Assembly (NCBI GenBank): GCA_963920765.1
Contig: OY987248.1
Span: 3,229,001 to 3,293,000, forward strand
DNA: 64,000 bases
Reading direction: 5' to 3'
Source: Ulota crispa
Lineage: Eukaryota > Streptophyta > Bryopsida > Orthotrichales > Orthotrichaceae
A program made the translations under genes and the position numbers. A model generated the notes under the pieces. It was not told where the DNA came from, did not search any database, and worked only from the letters and a program-made list of their open reading frames with translations. The first letter of the stretch is position 1. Each line of letters opens with the position of its first letter. Below, in pieces: positions 60,001 to 64,000 of the stretch.

Positions 60001-63000
60001 GATTCATGGTTTGGGCATGACTAATCCTTTTGACTATATTGCAAAAACATAAATGAAGGCCGAATTATATCACCACAAGTTGTGAGAAACATTGCAGATA
60101 TTGGTCAGCAAATAGTCATAATTCGAAAATTTCTAAAAAGAGATCCAATGTGGACCTTCACGTGCAAATTTTTGATAGGAAAAATAAACCAGAAAGAGAG
60201 TGACAGATGAATTAACGCAGCAATGAACGCGCTATTGACGAAACCAAAAAAAGAGTTTCAAAGAGCAAAAGCTCAAACCTGGTAGCAGATTGCAATTTGC
60301 CATCGGGTAAGTACATGAACGGCGCAACTTGGAAACTGGGAGCATCACTGTGGCGAATTGCTGAGCCCAGTTCGTCCATCACATACCTGAGACATGCAAG
60401 AAGAGTGAGCAACGAGAGCAACAGTCCTGTTTTCAGGAAAAAAGCTCACTCACAATACTCAGCTTCACAAAAATCCCATTCCCTAAAAAATAGGCCTCAA
60501 AAATATCCCTCATATACGAGCAATCTGCTCAAGGGATCTGGACTCAAATCAGAAAGCATGGAAAAAACATTCTCCTTACCAAATCGGTGTTTCGTCTAAC
60601 TTCTCTTCATCTGCCAGCCGGTATGTCGAGATATACTGCCACATGGCACTCATGACTCGCTCCATCACCGGATCCTCTTTCGAAAACAGTGGCAGTCTCG
60701 GTGGTAGCGACATCTCCAGTTTCCCATTTTCTCCTTCCAAAAACTTGCTCCGAGGAATCCCATTCAGGTCTGTTATAGTTGGTAAATCCTTTGCGATACT
60801 TGCAGCACTCCCCAAGCGCCCTGGAGCATCTACCTGCACTTCCATACCAATCCTGTTACAATCTGTACTTCCTCTATCCATTTGCTATAGCAACAAACAA
60901 AGCCCGCAGCAAATCAAATTGTAAGTGATTCAAATTGCTTGGGCTTGAAGGAGGCAGAGCACAGACCTGGAAGGATTTCAGCGACTTCAGAGCTTGAACA
61001 GTTGCCAGCAGATTTTTTGCAGATTCATTCTCAAGTGGATTTCCTTGCAAGTTCAGTATTACTAAATTTGGTAGCTCCTCCGAATTGAAAACCTGCATCG
61101 ATAGGATTACATCCCTTGTCAAAACAGTTTCCAATGAAAACATCCCATGCTAACGAGAATCACAAAAAGTTCGAACACACAGAGGAATTAACCAAGGATG
61201 CATGGTTTAGAAGTGGATGAATAGTGAAAAGTATAATTCAGAGGGGGGGGGGGGGGAGGGGTGTAAATTTTATATCACCAGAATCAGCGAAGGACATTGC
61301 ATGTGTTGGTCAATAAAGAAGTGCATAATTGGACAACAGAAAGTCCCCACATGATCTACTCAAAACTGCATAAAACTTGGTTTTTTTAAGGGTTAATCAG
61401 CAGCACCATACATGCGGGGAGAGAGATAGCAACTCCCGTTCAGACAGATCAAGCGATGTGATGTCCTTGAGCACATGATCTTCTGTAAAAGGCACACCAG
61501 GTTGCGATGCACCAAACACGCCAGCACAGAATCCAATTGCCCACACACCGTACTTGTCGGTAAGTTTGCTGTTGTAAATCTCCAGATGTGGGAGCATCTT
61601 TGCAAAAGCTTCTCGCAGCTCATCATTCCTGTAAACCAAAGAGCTCAGCCACAAGTAAAAGAAAAAGTAAAACTAAATCTTTATTCTCAACCCAAACAGG
61701 ATTTTTCAAGTTTGTTTCGAACCTTACTTGTTCTCGGCGACAGGTGTTTGATTGAGCCAGAGCGCACGTAAGTGGGGAAGACCTGCCACGGTGTTCATCA
61801 CGGCATCCACCGACTCCAGTGGATTGCCCCACAGGCTGAGCCCCACCAGATCCTACACCAACTACGGCGCGCACTTCGTAAGAGTTGGCAGGAATTGTTA
61901 CACAGTCAAGCAAAACGGAGCATGCCCAAGCCTCTCGACACTGAAATCCGAATTCAAAGAGACAAAATTTCAATATTGCTATGTCCAACAGTTGCAAACA
62001 ACATTGCTTTACAGAAATGTACACTAAATAAATAGTGCATTTAGGTTGCCTTAAACAATTACGTTGCCTTACCCTGGAAAGTTACAAAATGACTCAGTGC
62101 TTGGCCACTTGGAGGCGCATGCAACTCTCTAGATACTAATCTAAAATTTCGTATGGTTTACAGCCTGAACACCGCTAGTTTGTATTTCTGCAGCTTCGTT
62201 ATTGTAGCCAGATCCTTTAAAAATGCTTACTGCAGTAATTATTGACGAAAATTACTGCAATATCAGTAAGTATTTACAGAGTGTAAAATGTCGATGGTGC
62301 AACCTAAACGCAATATTCAGTGTAGGAAATTTACAACTCTCCTGAGAGTGAGGGATTTGCTTACCGGACATTTGGCGGCGAGGTTTAGACCGTGAAGATC
62401 GGCATCCGAAATGTTGAATTCGTCGAGTTCCAGCCATTGCAGCCGCAGGCCCTGCTCCTCAGCTGCTGCAATAATCAATTCAGCATCAGCTGGCGATTTC
62501 GGAGCTGCAACCTCCACTTCCTCTTCTTCCTCTTTTTCCCCGTCCTCGTTAACATCGTCTCCCACACACATGAGAGTAGCCATCCTCTCCACCAATCCTG
62601 GTATTTCTTCAAGCTGCCACCAACCACACAAAAAAAGAGAAATCCAAGTGTATCAACAATCGCAGCCAAACATGTTGACATGAACATTTTCTCACTCAAT
62701 ATTCAAATTTCTTGTGCAATGGTTAAAGATGTTTGTGTTACCTGAGACCGAGCTTGCGAGAGACGGAAAGACCAGGCATGGTCAATGAGAAACACATCCT
62801 CGTGTTGTCGCAACTCCTTGGCCAACATCAATCGACGCTGCCTGCCGTTCTCGCACGGCTCGATTTGAAAAAAGCTGCCGCCATCGAACACATCCAACGA
62901 CAACTTGTGAAACAGCTTCTCGTGCAGCGATGGCGGCAGCCCCGCATTCGCCAGAAGGACTTCATGCACCTGCACAAACTCCTTCACACTTTGCATCTTC

Positions 63001-63002
63001 AT
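57045..63002 (-). CDS. TTLL12: Tubulin-tyrosine-ligase-like protein 12
   Basis: TTLL12 has a SET-like and a TTL-type ATP-grasp region and affects tubulin and histone modification; it may lack ligase activity. Fifteen exons, reading back: 62742-63002, 62365-62613, 61728-61852, 61412-61628, 60967-61092, 60580-60833, 60279-60386, 59650-59791, 59291-59459, 58826-58983, 58382-58705, 57995-58069, 57695-57764, 57391-57548, 57045-57194. All phases close, 861 aa. Features: N-terminal VFDGGSFFQIEP and FLIDHAWSFRLSQAR; an acidic Glu run (~115); leucine-rich repeats (~155-325; LSLWGNPLES, LNLQGNPLEN); SLLWPVQNV; then the TTL region with WIAKPWNMARTIDT, KFDLRYIVLLRS, RAIYGVDIMLD and KLLEVTYCPDC. The LEVN Asn expected to bind Mg is Thr here. 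Intron 8 begins with GC. Confidence 0.95.
59572..59606. repeat. Degenerate telomere-like TTTAGGG run in a TTLL12 intron
   Basis: GGGTTTACGGTTTAGGGT then TTTAGGGCTTAGGGTAAA: about four imperfect TTTAGGG units, in intron 8 of TTLL12, 44 bp below the exon 8 donor. Confidence 0.6.
61243..61262. repeat. Poly-G run in TTLL12 intron 4
   Basis: Fourteen consecutive G then AGGGGTG on the plus strand (poly-C in the transcript). Possible assembly or sequencing soft spot. Confidence 0.85.
62018..62326. mobile_element. MITE family E, copy 2, in TTLL12 intron 2
   Basis: Left TACACTAAAT..GTGCATTTAGGTTGCCTT; right, reversed, CCTACACTGAAT..GCGTTTAGGTTGCACC. Shares GGAGGCGCATGCAACTCTCT and GTAATTATTGACGAAAATTAC with 34946-35266. 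Occupies most of the 512-bp intron. Confidence 0.75.
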
Positions 63003-63581
63003 TTCTCAACCCCTCCCACTACAAAGTTCAAACTTTGGCACCCAAAGCTCATCTCAAGCTCATCTCAAGCTTTTCTCATATGAGAACTCTGCAAAATTCT
63101 CATGCAAAACCCAAAACCCTGAATCCCCAACCCTCGAACTCCGCGAACGCGTTCCCCTTGTGGGCCCAACCCTTGATAACAACTGGGGAAGAGAGATGCA
63201 CGCACCTGCCTGCCTTTTGTTTCGTTTTTCAACTTTTTGCAGTTGAGCACGCATTCCAGAGTAAGCTTTTTTTTTGAAGTGTTGGGTCAGTAATGCCATA
63301 CTGCAAGTGAGCGATTTTGAGATTGTGCTGTTCTTCCTGGTGTACAGATTCTACAGAGAATTCGACGTTTATTGCCTGATTTTATTGAAAGTAGTCACAG
63401 GTGAGTCGTCTTTGAAAAAATGGTCCATTGTCAATCGCATGATCGATAGCTTTCATGGTCGATTTCTTGTGCATTCGGTGAATTTTAGGGGACGAAGGAA
63501 ATGGTTGTGAGGGCATATGAAATTAAGATTGAGTAGATTGTTGTTGTTGTGGTTGTTGTTGCAGGCCAAGGGTTTTGGGAA
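63003..63581. promoter_or_regulatory. Shared upstream region of TTLL12 and cystinosin-like gene
   Basis: The two genes point away from each other with 579 bp between their ATGs. The cystinosin-like leader seems to be split: a donor GTCACAG/gtgagt at about 63400 and an acceptor gttgcag at about 63564 remove an intron ending 18 bp before the ATG. A GTTGTTGTTG run precedes that acceptor. The true promoter is thus at most about 350 bp and probably serves both genes. Confidence 0.5.
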
Positions 63582-63987
63582 ATGGACGAACCAGGGTGGC
63601 ATTCTGGAGCGGCGTATGTTATATACCAGCTGCTGGGATGGTCGGCATTCACAGCGTGGTCCATCAGCTTTTGGCCTCAAGTTCTCTTGAACTACAGACG
63701 CAACAGGTTGGTTGAGCAGGTTTGATGTATTTTGGAAACAATTGGCTGATCATGAAGGGCATTTTGAATTCTTCAAGAGCCGATTCAACCACGCAAACTA
63801 CTTCACGATGTTGTTTTTTTGCTTCGTGGCTCTAAAAGGATTACTTGCTTGCAGTGTGGTTGGCTTACACTTCGACTTCGTTATCTTCAATTTGACGAAG
63901 CACTCGTCGTACTTGATCTACAATGCTGTTCTCTACTTCAGCCCTGTCGTTCAACGTCAGTATCACGAGAAATACGGCTTTGACGAG
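63582..63987 (+). CDS. CTNS: Cystinosin-like PQ-loop transporter, N-terminal part
   Basis: Cystinosin exports cystine from lysosomes with protons; in plants it is expected on the vacuole. Two exons are inside the window: 63582-63706 and 63855-63987, joined through an AG/T serine codon (donor acag/gttggt, acceptor ttgcag), then a donor GAG/gtcaga, so the gene continues beyond the window. The visible 86 aa start MDEPGWHSGAAYV, then YQLLGWSAFTAWSISFWPQVLLNYRR, the first PQ-loop, followed by SVVGLHFDFVIFNLTKHSSYLIYN and ALYFSP-type sequence ending QRQYHEKYGFDE. These match the family closely. No long lumenal N-terminal domain of the animal type is present, as in other plants. A longer upstream open frame is treated as leader. 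Confidence 0.92.
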
Positions 63988-64000
63988 GTCAGATTTTGAA

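Noticed and set aside
59979-61395. Another TTAA-bounded element in TTLL12
   Set aside because: TTAACCCC at 59979 and GGGTTAA near 61390 do not pair beyond the first bases, and coding exons lie between them.

Overview
The window is nuclear DNA of a land plant or close streptophyte relative, most likely bryophyte-grade. Supporting this: genes broken by spliceosomal introns, a chloroplast-targeted purine enzyme, a CRINKLY4-type receptor kinase, a LOG cytokinin enzyme and an augmin subunit. GC-richer exons stand in very AT-rich DNA packed with small, non-coding, inverted-repeat transposons. I cannot name the species from sequence alone.

Genes, left to right: possible exons of an unrecognised gene (60-917, -); LOG cytokinin riboside monophosphate phosphoribohydrolase (2049-3667, -); the U5 snRNP 40 kDa WD40 protein (9099-12387, -); a Hikeshi/OPI10-like protein (18038-19011, +); AIR synthetase (26310-28368, -); a small membrane/coiled-coil protein of unknown role (32225-32691, -); augmin subunit 2 (42306-44899, +); a CRINKLY4-like receptor kinase (51429-55571, -); a TTLL12-type tubulin-tyrosine-ligase-like protein (57045-63002, -); and the start of a cystinosin-like transporter (63582-63987, +), cut by the window end. 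For all recognised genes I rebuilt exon borders from splice sites, and reading phases close. The genes are housekeeping or developmental and do not form a pathway; TTLL12 and cystinosin are head to head.

The gaps of 4-10 kb are a mosaic of short elements, sorted here by terminal inverted repeats (TIRs) into families: (i) elements bounded by TTAA with ends CCCCTAAA.. or CCCTTTAA.., piggyBac-like in signature, six good copies; (ii) TA-flanked MITEs with ends AGGTAGGAGGCTCATA; (iii) foldbacks ending GGGAATTGATATG; (iv) long-arm foldbacks ending GGGTCCATTAATC, one split by a later insertion; (v) MITEs ending CATATTCGTTAAATTGGG; (vi) MITEs with ends near CCTACATCAAAT and ATTTAGGTTGCC; plus single hairpins, a mini-CACTA element, minisatellites and a 5S-rRNA-like relic.

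The two observations most worth following are a ~670-bp sequence shared, each time in the sense orientation, by an intron of the AIR synthetase gene and the leader region of the unrelated Hikeshi gene 9.5 kb away; and the TTAA-bounded family, since piggyBac-type elements are not a usual component of land-plant genomes.
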